From positions 1 to 32,268 of the forward strand of contig JAGVYN010000001.1 of the NCBI GenBank assembly GCA_018303265.1: a DNA stretch of 32,268 nt, given 5' to 3'. Under the pieces are notes generated by a model. The model saw only the letters and a list, made by a program, of their open reading frames with translations, did not search any database and was not told the DNA's origin. The stretch is from Candidatus Woesearchaeota archaeon (GTDB lineage Archaea; Nanobdellota; Nanobdellia; Woesearchaeales; GW2011-AR9). A program made the translations under genes and the position numbers. Positions 7,632 through 17,058 of the stretch are shown piece by piece; the first letter of the stretch is position 1, and each line of letters begins with the position of its first letter.

Positions 7632-8417
7632 TCAGTCTTTCCCTTGTTTCCCAACCGTAAAATCAATCATCAGTGGCAGATGGTCCGAGAAATGAAAATT
7701 AAGAACGGAATATTTTTTGACTTTAATTTGTGGTGATGTTAAGATGTAATCAAGTCTTCTGGTGGGATGCCAGGCCGGTTCTGTCAAGGGAAGCGATTCT
7801 TTATCCAACCCGATTTTGTCTTTGAGATGTGTTTTTTTAAGCAGGTCTTTAATCTCTTCTTCGCCATGGAAGGTATTAAAGTCGCCCATAAGAATAACGG
7901 GATTTTTAATTGCCTTTACCATTTTTATCAATTCCTGAATCTGTTTCTTTCTTGTTTCTCCGCCGAGAGCAAGATGGGCAACGAGGAGAGTTATTTTTTT
8001 TGGGACATGCAGGGTCGCTTCAATGACCATTCTTTTTGTCCCTTCATGAAAGACATGATATTTTACGTGTGAAATCTTGAATTTGGAAATAACGGCATTT
8101 GCCTGTTTGTCAAGAATAGGAACGTGATGAAACAATTTGAGCCAGCCGTGGAGAGGATATTTGATCTTCTCGACGAAAGAGCGCATACCTAACGCTTTCT
8201 CAATAAAACGCACTTCATCTTTCCCTCGGCTGCGTAATGAGCCAATATCAACTTCAATTAACGTGAGAATATCCGGCTTCAGCCTTTGTAAAGCGTCTAC
8301 TAATTGTTGGTCAAGTTTTTTCGGCGGGAAAAAGATTTTCCAGAACTTGAGGTACTGATACCAGATCCCTTCCATCCCTTCGCAGTATTCGATGTTATAA
8401 GTTATAAGTTTTACCAA
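7632..8417 (-). CDS. Endonuclease/exonuclease/phosphatase (EEP) family protein
   Basis: LITYNIEY, LTLIEVD, MGDFNTFHGEEE, RLDYILTS and FSDHLPLMIDF motifs. Confidence 0.88.
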   Translation of the reverse strand: MVKLITYNIEYCEGMEGIWYQYLKFWKIFFPPKKLDQQLVDALQRLKPDILTLIEVDIGSLRSRGKDEVRFIEKALGMRSFVEKIKYPLHGWLKLFHHVPILDKQANAVISKFKISHVKYHVFHEGTKRMVIEATLHVPKKITLLVAHLALGGETRKKQIQELIKMVKAIKNPVILMGDFNTFHGEEEIKDLLKKTHLKDKIGLDKESLPLTEPAWHPTRRLDYILTSPQIKVKKYSVLNFHFSDHLPLMIDFTVGKQGKD

Positions 8418-8437
8418 AGTGATATGCCTCTGTTTTA

Positions 8438-8911
8438 TTATTTAGGTGGTATTTCTTTTGTAAACAGACCAGTTATACGTGGGAAAAAAGATAATGCGCT
8501 AAATTTAATTTTTTTTGCAATCCCTACACCTGCGTAGCGAATTTCTTTTTGCTGAAGCGCCTGTTGAAATCGAATGAGGGGATTCTCTGCAGCCATTATG
8601 TTTTCTATAACTTCTGTTGTTGCATACACATTTAAAGTTGGATCATCTGCCAGTTTTTCTGATATTGTTGTGATCATTCCTTTGTCTGTTATTATTCCAA
8701 TAACTATTGCTTCCTCTCCTGTAATGTGAATGTTAATTCGTTCGTGGTAAAATAATCTTTTTGCAAACTCGGGGAGTTCCTGTCCCTGAAATTGCGTCAT
8801 GAACTCAGTCATGAAAATATCTTTCTTTTCCTCCGCTTCTTCGGAAATTGCACTAGATACGAGAAAAAGACACGAGAGAATTATACAAAAAAAACCTACT
8901 CCTTTTTTCAT
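8438..8911 (-). CDS. Hypothetical secreted protein
   Basis: N-terminal signal sequence MKKGVGFFCIILSCLFLVSSAISEE. Confidence 0.65.
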   Translation of the reverse strand: MKKGVGFFCIILSCLFLVSSAISEEAEEKKDIFMTEFMTQFQGQELPEFAKRLFYHERINIHITGEEAIVIGIITDKGMITTISEKLADDPTLNVYATTEVIENIMAAENPLIRFQQALQQKEIRYAGVGIAKKIKFSALSFFPRITGLFTKEIPPK

Positions 8912-8983
8912 GATTTTAGAATATTTTCTGTCTTTATATTATTTTCCATCTCTTGGCAGAATTAAGAGAAAAAGTGATTCTTC

Positions 8984-10333
8984 CTATTTTGTTTCTTTCA
9001 AAATGCCGTAGCCGATTAACCTGAAACGATCCCCGACTCTTCGAGAGATGGTGATCCTATCGCCTGGATTAGCACAAATTGGTTTTTTCAGCAGACAGGT
9101 CGTATTTTTCTTTGATGGATCAACGACCACGCCTACTGTTGCTGCTGAATTCACATTTAGCATGAGGGTCTCACTTTTTGCTAACGGTTTTACATCGACT
9201 TCTTCTTTTGTTCCTACAACTCGTTCCAGGAGATGGGTTTCCAGGCTAATTTGATAATGGACCGGAGGTAGTTTACCAGGAAGGCCAACAATAGAGCCAG
9301 TCAAAGCATCAGATCTAATTATCGCCGGGTCTAACGTTGTGCCTAGGGCCATGCTACCTCCAGGAAAAATTTCTTGTACAGACTCTCCGCCGGAAAAAAT
9401 ATTTATAATCTTTGTCGTGAGTGGTTTCCATATTTTTTTGTTTTTCTCTTCAACCATGTAACCAGGACAGATTTCTACTTCCTGTCCAATTCCAAATTTC
9501 CCTTGCTTTACTGTTCCTCCAAGAACACCCCCCTGCAAATTGGCAGGTATTGTGCCTGGTTTATTGATATCAAAAGAACGGGCAACTAACATCAACGGCT
9601 CTTTTGTTACATCTCGTGATGGCGTTGGAATATGTTCCTGAATAGTTTTTAAAAGCATGTCAATATTCACATTTGCGCGAGCAGAAATAGGTATAATTGG
9701 CGCGTCTTTATATTCCGTAGGAGCCAGGAATTGTTTAATTTGTTGATAATTTTGCAGGGCTTCTTCATGTGAAACTAGATCGATTTTATTTTGCACGATA
9801 ATCACTTTCTTGATTCCAGAAATGTGTAATGCGACAAGATGTTCTTTTGTCTGCGGCTGCGGGCACTTTTCGTTTGCCGCCACTAACAATAACGCGCCAT
9901 CAACAATAGCTGCGCCAGATAACATCGTGGCCATTAATGATTCGTGCCCAGGAGCATCAACAAGGGAAATTTTTCGGAGAACTGTTGCCGGTTTGTTTGA
10001 TTTAATACTTTTTTCTTTTGTTGTGTAAAAATCATTTTCTTCATCGTGATAAATAGAAAAATCAGCATACCCCAAGCGAATGGTAATTCCCCTCTTTAAT
10101 TCTTCAGAGTGCGTATCCGTCCATTTCCCGCTGAGTCGTTCCGTCAGCGTGGTTTTGCCGTGGTCAACATGGCCTACGAGAGCGATATTCAGTTCCGGCT
10201 GGGTGAACTCATGTTGTGTTTTCGCCGCAATCTCTGTTTTTTCTGTTTTCGTTGCAGTTTCTGCTTTCATTGTTGTTTTCTTTGTACTTTTCTTCTTTGG
10301 TTCGTTCTCAGATGTTTTTTTCTTTGCAACCAT
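8984..10333 (-). CDS. eif2g: Translation initiation factor 2 subunit gamma (aIF2-gamma)
   Basis: GHVDHGKTTLTERLSGKWTDTHSEELKRGITIRLGYAD, DAPGHESLMATMLSGA, VQNKIDLV, SAR; gamma-subunit C-terminal domains. Confidence 0.95.
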   Translation of the reverse strand: MVAKKKTSENEPKKKSTKKTTMKAETATKTEKTEIAAKTQHEFTQPELNIALVGHVDHGKTTLTERLSGKWTDTHSEELKRGITIRLGYADFSIYHDEENDFYTTKEKSIKSNKPATVLRKISLVDAPGHESLMATMLSGAAIVDGALLLVAANEKCPQPQTKEHLVALHISGIKKVIIVQNKIDLVSHEEALQNYQQIKQFLAPTEYKDAPIIPISARANVNIDMLLKTIQEHIPTPSRDVTKEPLMLVARSFDINKPGTIPANLQGGVLGGTVKQGKFGIGQEVEICPGYMVEEKNKKIWKPLTTKIINIFSGGESVQEIFPGGSMALGTTLDPAIIRSDALTGSIVGLPGKLPPVHYQISLETHLLERVVGTKEEVDVKPLAKSETLMLNVNSAATVGVVVDPSKKNTTCLLKKPICANPGDRITISRRVGDRFRLIGYGILKETK

Positions 10334-10381
10334 ATTCCTTTCTCAGAAAAGGTGCATATTTATAAAAGTTTAGGGTTAATA

Positions 10382-10483
10382 GGTTCTGTAGAAAATCTCT
10401 CTTCATTTGGGTAGTGTCAGACTTCGCACTTGATTTTTTTAATTGAATTGCTGATGCAAGAAGGGATCGTTGTCCCTAGAGCC
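10382..10483 (+). repeat. Shortened copy of the MITE-like element at 24081-24298
   Basis: GGTTCTGTAGAAAATCTCTCTTC...GATCGTTGTCCCT matches the 5' ~96 nt of the 24081 copy with about 6 mismatches, then AGAGCC. Confidence 0.8.
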
Positions 10484-10528
10484 CTCAGAAACAAAATGTT
10501 TTTAAATCATTCTTCTCTTTAGCAGGAT

Positions 10529-11041
10529 ATGTCTGAACTAAAAGATCAACTCTGTCCTTTCTGCGGAGAAAACAAAGCAGCCTTGCGGGAAGAAGAAATT
10601 GAAATCCCTTATTTTGGCCGGGTCTATCTGTTTTCCATGGATTGCAGCGCTTGCGGAACGCGAAAAGCGGACGTAGAACCGGCAGAAAAGAAAGAACCCT
10701 GCAGATACACGTTGGAAGTTGCATCGGAAGATGACCTCAACATTAAAGTTGTTAAATCCGGTGAAGCTACGGTCAAGATTCCTCACATTATAACCATCGA
10801 ACCTGGTCCTGCATCAGAAGGGTACGTCACAAATGTTGAAGGATTACTTGAACGCGTAAAAGCAATGATTCAGTCTGCGGCTGAAGGCGAGGATGATCCT
10901 GCAGCAAAGAAAAAAGCCAAGAACATCCTGAAAAAATTAGGCAAAGTTCTGGTGGGACGAGAAAAACTGAAAATAATCATCGAAGATGAAACAGGACACA
11001 GTGCGATTATTTCTGATAAAGCGCAGAAAAGTAAACTTTAA
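10529..11041 (+). CDS. ZPR1-type zinc finger protein
   Basis: CPFCGENKA...FSMDCSACGTRKADVEPAE; single ZPR1 module followed by the EDDLNIKVVKSGEATVKIPHIITIEPG block. Confidence 0.88.
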   Translation: MSELKDQLCPFCGENKAALREEEIEIPYFGRVYLFSMDCSACGTRKADVEPAEKKEPCRYTLEVASEDDLNIKVVKSGEATVKIPHIITIEPGPASEGYVTNVEGLLERVKAMIQSAAEGEDDPAAKKKAKNILKKLGKVLVGREKLKIIIEDETGHSAIISDKAQKSKL

Positions 11042-11072
11042 TCTCTTTATTAGAGCAGTTCTACGAAAATTG

Positions 11073-11504
11073 TTAACGGAAAGGTAAGGAAAGTTGTTTT
11101 GATGTTTCAACGTAAGCTTGGGCTGTTACGGAAAATTGCTTTAAATAATACCCTATATCCCCTTCAAACGCTAATGTTCTTGAAATCCACTGATCAGATA
11201 CTATTAGAGGATAAATGTTTACATGTGTTGCTCCAATTAATCCCGCTTCTGTTTGTGCTTCCGTGACAAGATTTTCCAAGCTCTCAGCAATATTCTTTAT
11301 TGAGAAATCACAATCCCGAAGTTCTGTTCTTAACGAAAATTGTGGTCCAAATGAGTGAAGATCATCAGCAGTGTGACAGGATTTTAAAATCTCCAACGGA
11401 AATTGCCCTTCTTTTAATGCTGTACTTAAAGCAGATAAAGAGGGGTATGGCCTTACTTCTCGATACACTCCTCTAAGGGGTACGATTAAGATTGGTTTAG
11501 TCAC
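11073..11504 (-). CDS. Hypothetical protein
   Basis: 143-aa ORF, no recognised domain. Confidence 0.5.
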   Translation of the reverse strand: MTKPILIVPLRGVYREVRPYPSLSALSTALKEGQFPLEILKSCHTADDLHSFGPQFSLRTELRDCDFSIKNIAESLENLVTEAQTEAGLIGATHVNIYPLIVSDQWISRTLAFEGDIGYYLKQFSVTAQAYVETSKQLSLPFR

Positions 11505-11542
11505 AAAAACATTTAGAAATAGACCTTTTTAAGTTTTATGAT

Positions 11543-11917
11543 TTACTCTTTTTTCTTCTTAAACGCCTGCCCCAGGTCAATCATATATTTCCCTTCTTCC
11601 AATTTTATAATCAACGGATCTTTCTTAAACAAATGAACTAAATCCAATTCAAATTTCCCGGGCTTAAGAACCCTGATGGCTTCTATGTCCAGAATGACGG
11701 GGGCATCAGGCTCCTGCTTAATATGCAGAATCTCCGCGACATCCTCTTCAATATGTACTTTATCTTCTTCAGATAAATTACTGATAAGTTCCTTCCCTTC
11801 TTCAATATGTTTCTTTTTTATATAGAAAAAAAGCCGCGCACCGCATGTGCAGCCTCTCAGAATTTCTTGTGCGCCATCTGGATACAAAGTATTACAGCGA
11901 ACACATTGGTGAGGCAT
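11543..11917 (-). CDS. Zn-ribbon protein of the archaeal GTPase/DUF2073/Zn-ribbon cluster
   Basis: MPHQCVRCNTLYPDGAQEILRGCTCGARLFFYI; position next to the DUF2073-like gene. Confidence 0.8.
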   Translation of the reverse strand: MPHQCVRCNTLYPDGAQEILRGCTCGARLFFYIKKKHIEEGKELISNLSEEDKVHIEEDVAEILHIKQEPDAPVILDIEAIRVLKPGKFELDLVHLFKKDPLIIKLEEGKYMIDLGQAFKKKKE

Positions 11918-11920
11918 AGT

Positions 11921-12319
11921 TTATCGTTTCTTTTTTCTGGCCAGGCTCCGGCCGTTTTCTTTTGTGAATAATTCAATCTTATCTGGATTTTTTTCAATTT
12001 TTTTGACAATGGATGCTGGACCGATGATTGTCAGCCCTTGACGATCACCTAACAAAAGATGAGCGAACGCTCCCTTTAACCATCGCGTTGCTGATTGCTT
12101 GTCTTTATCAGGATAGATCACGCTTAACTCGATTCCTTTAAATCTCGAGTCAATTCCTTCCATGGTACACTCAATAAGATCAGCTTCTTCTTCTTTTGTC
12201 AACCGCCCTTCCATAATGACGATACAGTCATCTTTGACAATGTTAAGAAGCTTGTTTATCCTCTTGGCAGAAGATAAATCTTCCACATCATTATACGGAA
12301 CAAATTGAAATGTAACCAT
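11921..12319 (-). CDS. DUF2073-family protein
   Basis: VTFQFVPYNDVEDLSSAKRINKLLNIVKDDCIVIMEGRLTKEEEADLIECTMEGID pattern. Confidence 0.8.
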   Translation of the reverse strand: MVTFQFVPYNDVEDLSSAKRINKLLNIVKDDCIVIMEGRLTKEEEADLIECTMEGIDSRFKGIELSVIYPDKDKQSATRWLKGAFAHLLLGDRQGLTIIGPASIVKKIEKNPDKIELFTKENGRSLARKKKR

Positions 12320-12388
12320 TTTACCTCTTTTTTGTTTCTTGGGAAAATTTATGTGTTTTTAAATGTTTATTTTTTAATATCGATCTCT

Positions 12389-13021
12389 TCATACAAGCTT
12401 AAACAACTGCTCGTAAAAGCCTTCAATATTCTTTCCATATTTTGCGGAAATGCCCACCACTTCATATTGCGGAAAAGCGGCTTTGACAACATCCATGTTT
12501 GCTTTCTTAAGATCAACTTTGTTCGCTGCAATAAGCACAGGAATGTCCCTTGCTTGCAAATTCCCAATGATAGTAATGTTCACTTGCGAGTATGGGTCCT
12601 GCGTAGCATCTAAGACAACGACCACTGAATCCATGTCATCAAGCCATTTGATGGCATCTACCACTCCTTTGGTAGCTTCCTTCGCACGTTTTTTTGCGTC
12701 CAGTTTCTTCATGCCTCTTCTAATAAAATCTTCATAATCAATCTTGGTGGCAATACCCGGAGTATCAACCAAAGAGAAAGTTAATTCTTTTCCTTTCTTG
12801 TTTTTTATTGTAACCTGCTCTTTAATGGTAATTTCGCGCGTTTCATGCGCAATGTGAGAAATCGTAGACATCTCTTCACCTAACCAATCCTGGCAAATAC
12901 GATTGGCGAGGGTGGACTTGCCGCCATTTGGCGGACCATATAATCCTAATTTGATAGTATTCTTTCGATTAAATGGATTAAAACCGAGCTTTTTAAACAG
13001 TTTCTTAAAAAATCCTCCCAC
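12389..13021 (-). CDS. Era-like GTPase
   Basis: GPPNGGKSTLANRI, VDTPGIATKI, ANKVDL; GTG start at 13021 (MGGFFKKLFKKLGFNPF) is preferred over the listed start at 13153, which would overlap the divergent gene. Confidence 0.88.
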   Translation of the reverse strand: MGGFFKKLFKKLGFNPFNRKNTIKLGLYGPPNGGKSTLANRICQDWLGEEMSTISHIAHETREITIKEQVTIKNKKGKELTFSLVDTPGIATKIDYEDFIRRGMKKLDAKKRAKEATKGVVDAIKWLDDMDSVVVVLDATQDPYSQVNITIIGNLQARDIPVLIAANKVDLKKANMDVVKAAFPQYEVVGISAKYGKNIEGFYEQLFKLV

Positions 13022-13139
13022 GTGGACACCCCTCTTCGCAGAGGATTGGGTACACCCCTTGTTATTAAAGTTTTTGGTTGTGCAGTGGGTAGTATAGATA
13101 GAATAATTTATAAGTAAAAATAACCCTACTCTTCCGCAG

Positions 13140-13652
13140 ATGACAGAACGCACACTGGTGATTGATCATTTAAAATTCGGTTACGAAGGGCTCTTTAATG
13201 CCTCTGAATTGTATGCTCTTATCTCTTCGTGGTTTTTTGAAAAAGGCTGGGATTGGTATGAAAAGATAAACCAGGAACAGGTCACGAAAAGTGGTAAGCA
13301 GATTCAAATTATTCTTGAACCTTGGAAAAGTGCCAGCGATTATTATCAGTTGGGCATACGCATTAAGCTGCATATGCTTGATGTGAAAGAAGTAGAAGTT
13401 GAACATCAGAATGAAACCTTGCACTTAAACCATGGTGTTGTGCGGATTACTTTTGATGGTTTTGTTGTAAGTGATCGGAAGGAAAAATGGAGCAAATCTC
13501 CTTTTTTATGGTTTTTAAGTTACTTGTTGGAACATTATTTCTTCCAGCATCATTATGGAAAAATGGAGCGATGGATCAAAAGCGACATTGATGATTTATA
13601 TGGAAAAATAAAAAATTATCTCAATGTATTCAAATATACGTATCAAACCTAA
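13140..13652 (+). CDS. Hypothetical protein, paralog of the next gene
   Basis: 170-aa ORF; shares the ELxxxI..., GK, I.L.P.K, V.I.FD and K/S/KPxxxFL pattern with the downstream ORF. Confidence 0.75.
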   Translation: MTERTLVIDHLKFGYEGLFNASELYALISSWFFEKGWDWYEKINQEQVTKSGKQIQIILEPWKSASDYYQLGIRIKLHMLDVKEVEVEHQNETLHLNHGVVRITFDGFVVSDRKEKWSKSPFLWFLSYLLEHYFFQHHYGKMERWIKSDIDDLYGKIKNYLNVFKYTYQT

Positions 13653-13653
13653 A

Positions 13654-14253
13654 ATGGTCATAGAACACATGTATGAGAGGGACCTGGTCATCAATAACCG
13701 GGAATTACACTACAAAGGAATTTTTATCACGAATGAACTCTTTTCAATAATTAACCGCGCGTTGGAAGAGAAAGGGTACGAGAAACGAGAAAAAAAGACG
13801 GAGGAAATCGTTGCCCAGACAGGAAAAAGAACATTCATCGAATTACGGCCGTACAAAGTTAAAACAAATTACGCCGTTCTCATGATTAAAATGAAAATAA
13901 CATTGGATAATATCACAGAGACAGTGGAAACGATACGAGAGGAGAAAAGAAAATTCCAGCAGGGAGATGTTTCTATTATCTTTGATTCCTGGATGTTGAC
14001 CTCATACGAAGGAAAATGGGTTATGAAACCGTGGGTTTACTTTCTAAAGGGAATAATTAACAAATATGTTTATACCTTCCCCCTAGAGAAAAGTTTCCGT
14101 AGGGAATTAGTTGCTGACACCGCGTATATTTATGCGCAAATTAAGAGATTGTTGAACACGTATAAAGTTGAAACAGGAAAAGTTGTCAGGGAAGAAGACG
14201 TGAGAAGGAAGATTGAAGAAGAGATGAGGAAGGAGATAGAAGAAAGAGAGTAA
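13654..14253 (+). CDS. Hypothetical protein, paralog of the upstream gene
   Basis: ATG 13654 (MVIEHMYERDLVINN) one base after the upstream TAA; charged C-terminal tail. Confidence 0.75.
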   Translation: MVIEHMYERDLVINNRELHYKGIFITNELFSIINRALEEKGYEKREKKTEEIVAQTGKRTFIELRPYKVKTNYAVLMIKMKITLDNITETVETIREEKRKFQQGDVSIIFDSWMLTSYEGKWVMKPWVYFLKGIINKYVYTFPLEKSFRRELVADTAYIYAQIKRLLNTYKVETGKVVREEDVRRKIEEEMRKEIEERE

Positions 14254-14270
14254 AGAGGAGAAAGTTTTTC

Positions 14271-14951
14271 TTATCTATGTGGCTTCTCTTTTAGTTTCTT
14301 TTTAGCTTCGGGGGTTAAATAAACAGTGCTTCCCCATCCTCCTTCACTTGGAGACGCAGATGTTAGATGGCCCAAATCCTCTAATGTAACATCAGCACCA
14401 TGTTTGCTCTTGTGAAGATCAAGAAGATTAGCAGCATGTTCTATTCTGATCCTATCTTTCATAATGTAGTCTTGGACACCAACGTATTTTAGAATATCAT
14501 CGATATGTTTATCCTCAAAATGATTGTGCCGCAGGGGGATAAGTTTTTGTCTTTGATTTTGAATAAGACTTTCACGAAGTTCTTCATGTTTTTTCAGAGT
14601 ATACTTACTTTCATTCTCTCGCAAAATCTTTCGTAACTCTCCTTTTGTTATTCCAATATAGTGTTGTAAAAGCATCTCTTGTTCAAGTTCATCTTTCGGC
14701 TTATTTTTTAACCCCAAGCTTTGTACAGCTGACGTGATATAGTGGCCAATCATCTTGTCTAAAAATTGGTCTTGAACTTTCACTTCTTCTAATTTAGTAT
14801 AATCTATCTCCCCTTTTTCATTCTTTAGCTCACTAAGACCTCTCTGATATGCTTCAGAATGAACAGCTTGAGTAGTAGCAAGAAGTGTATCGATCTTCTC
14901 TCCACGCACATAGAATTCTTTAATATGCTTTGGCATCTTCTCTTTTCCCAT
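14271..14951 (-). CDS. Hypothetical protein
   Basis: 226-aa ORF, no recognised domain. Confidence 0.65.
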   Translation of the reverse strand: MGKEKMPKHIKEFYVRGEKIDTLLATTQAVHSEAYQRGLSELKNEKGEIDYTKLEEVKVQDQFLDKMIGHYITSAVQSLGLKNKPKDELEQEMLLQHYIGITKGELRKILRENESKYTLKKHEELRESLIQNQRQKLIPLRHNHFEDKHIDDILKYVGVQDYIMKDRIRIEHAANLLDLHKSKHGADVTLEDLGHLTSASPSEGGWGSTVYLTPEAKKKLKEKPHR

Positions 14952-15177
14952 AAAAATTGAGAACTATTCAACATGGTATAACAACTTCGAATGACGCGAC
15001 CGAGTCTATACGCCATCGCCGTTAAGATCGGTGCGGACTCTGGGCTGTATCACTCACAAAAAGAATTGTGCCTTTCATTTGCTGTACTGACCAAAACGTC
15101 CCAGCAGCAAAAGAAATAAATATAAGTATAGATAACATATATATTACATCGTATACGAAAATGTCCCAGGTGATGTC

Positions 15178-17058
15178 ATGATCAATAAAAAAGCAAAAAA
15201 TCTCAATCCTAAATCAATTAAGAAAGTTACAAAAGAAAGAAAAGAACTTCTTTCTGCTGTTCCACCACTCCCGCCTGAACTGGAAGAAAAACTGAAGAAT
15301 CTGAAAACAAAACTGGATTCATTTAAAGCAAAAGTTCTCGAAAAATTTGGAGATTACATCATTGGCATCACCCTTCTGCCTCCAGAGAAAGCCGCGGAAA
15401 AAAGAGAAGAAAAAGAAGAAAAGAAAGATGACAAGACAGACGAGAAGAAGATTTCTGTTCTCGTTCTCGTGGATGACACTACTTCCACAAAAATGTCCAA
15501 GGATGAACTGCATCAGAAATTCTCTACTATTATCAGCAAATTCGCAGAAGAGATTGACAAGAACATTGTCCCGCAAAGCGTCTTGTTGACCGATGTATGG
15601 CAAAATTGTTATGATGGCAAATATGATCTTAACAAGTTAATTTCACTTAGCGCGCCACTTCATGATACAGGAATGCTTGCTGCCATCAAGATTGCGGAAA
15701 TTCACAAGACCATGGTCCTCAAAAAGTTTGAGAAGTATATCTTAAGTTATGTTCTTGCCGGTTCCTTAACGCAAGGAAAAGCAACGCCAACCAGCGATAT
15801 TGATGTATGGATCGTTATTGATGACACTGATGTAAAAAAAATGACTCGGGTGGAATTAAAAGACAAGCTGCGGGCGATCATCATCGGCATGGGCATTGAA
15901 GCAGGAGAAATTACCGGTATCAAAAACAAATTAAATATCCAAGTGTATATCCTAACCGATTTCTGGGATTCATTGAAAGAAGCTAATCCAATCATTTTTA
16001 CGTTGTTACGAGATGGAGTTCCGTTCTATGATAGGGGTATTTTCATGCCTTGGAAACAGTTATTGCGCATGGGAAGGATCAAGCCCAGCAGGGAAGCGAT
16101 CGACTTATTTATGAGCACGGGCGAGCAGAGTATTAAACGCATCCAGCATCGATTGAAAGAAATGGGAATGGAAGATACTTATTATGCCATTCTTACCCCA
16201 AGCCAGGCGGCAATTATGTTATACGGTCTGCCACCCCCTACACCAAGAGAAACACCTGATGTGCTGGAAGAGATTTTTGTCAAGAAAGAAAAAATGCTGG
16301 AACCGGAATATGTTAAAATCCTGCGAGCCAATGTGGAATTACGTAAAAAAATCGAGCATGGCGAGAAGAAAGAGCTAAGCGGGACGGAACTGGATGAGTA
16401 CGTCACCAATGCTGAGAAGTATCTGAAACGGATCCGTGAACTGTTTAAGACAATTGAAGAAAAATATGACGAGCGCAGCGTGCTGTTCCTCTATGATGAA
16501 ATCGTGACCATTATCAGGGACGTCCTCCGATTGGAAGGCATTGAGAAAGCACAGGATGCGGAATTAATTAAACTCTTTGAAGATGAATTGATTTCGACAG
16601 GAAAAGTTCCTGCTCGATATCTACGTGATTTGAACGAGATTGTCGAAGCAAAGCGTAAACATGATCAGAAAAAACTGACGAAGAATGATATCGAGAAAGC
16701 ACGTAAGGGAAGCGGCGGTCTGGTGCGCTTCCTTGTCGAATACATGCAGCGCAAACGGGGAAAGGAATTAGAACGCGCCAGAATCAGGGTCAAGCATGGT
16801 GAAAAGTATGGGGAAGTCATATTGTTAGACGAAGTTGCTTTTGTCATTCATGATATTGACGCCAAAGACCAGCGGATTGAGAAAGCAAAACTAAATTCTG
16901 ATGGAAGTTTAGGATCGTTGGAGGAAAGCAATTTGGAAGAGTTGGAGAAAGAACTTGCCAAGATGAAGTTTCCCAAACGTGTGTTCATTAAAGAACCAAT
17001 CTTTGAAGATTTAAAGAACATTTTTGGCCGTGATGTGGAAGTGCTGCTGCATTACTGA
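15178..17058 (+). CDS. Nucleotidyltransferase-fold protein with degenerate N-terminal and intact second NTase domain
   Basis: VLAGSLTQGKATPTSDIDVWIVID = GS(x)nDxD NTase motif; the upstream segment shows the same strand/helix pattern without the catalytic motif. Confidence 0.8.
   Translation: MINKKAKNLNPKSIKKVTKERKELLSAVPPLPPELEEKLKNLKTKLDSFKAKVLEKFGDYIIGITLLPPEKAAEKREEKEEKKDDKTDEKKISVLVLVDDTTSTKMSKDELHQKFSTIISKFAEEIDKNIVPQSVLLTDVWQNCYDGKYDLNKLISLSAPLHDTGMLAAIKIAEIHKTMVLKKFEKYILSYVLAGSLTQGKATPTSDIDVWIVIDDTDVKKMTRVELKDKLRAIIIGMGIEAGEITGIKNKLNIQVYILTDFWDSLKEANPIIFTLLRDGVPFYDRGIFMPWKQLLRMGRIKPSREAIDLFMSTGEQSIKRIQHRLKEMGMEDTYYAILTPSQAAIMLYGLPPPTPRETPDVLEEIFVKKEKMLEPEYVKILRANVELRKKIEHGEKKELSGTELDEYVTNAEKYLKRIRELFKTIEEKYDERSVLFLYDEIVTIIRDVLRLEGIEKAQDAELIKLFEDELISTGKVPARYLRDLNEIVEAKRKHDQKKLTKNDIEKARKGSGGLVRFLVEYMQRKRGKELERARIRVKHGEKYGEVILLDEVAFVIHDIDAKDQRIEKAKLNSDGSLGSLEESNLEELEKELAKMKFPKRVFIKEPIFEDLKNIFGRDVEVLLHY

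Noticed and set aside
13022-13153. N-terminal extension of the Era-like GTPase (start at 13153)
   Set aside because: Overlaps the divergent gene at 13140; the GTG at 13021 gives the expected N-terminus.
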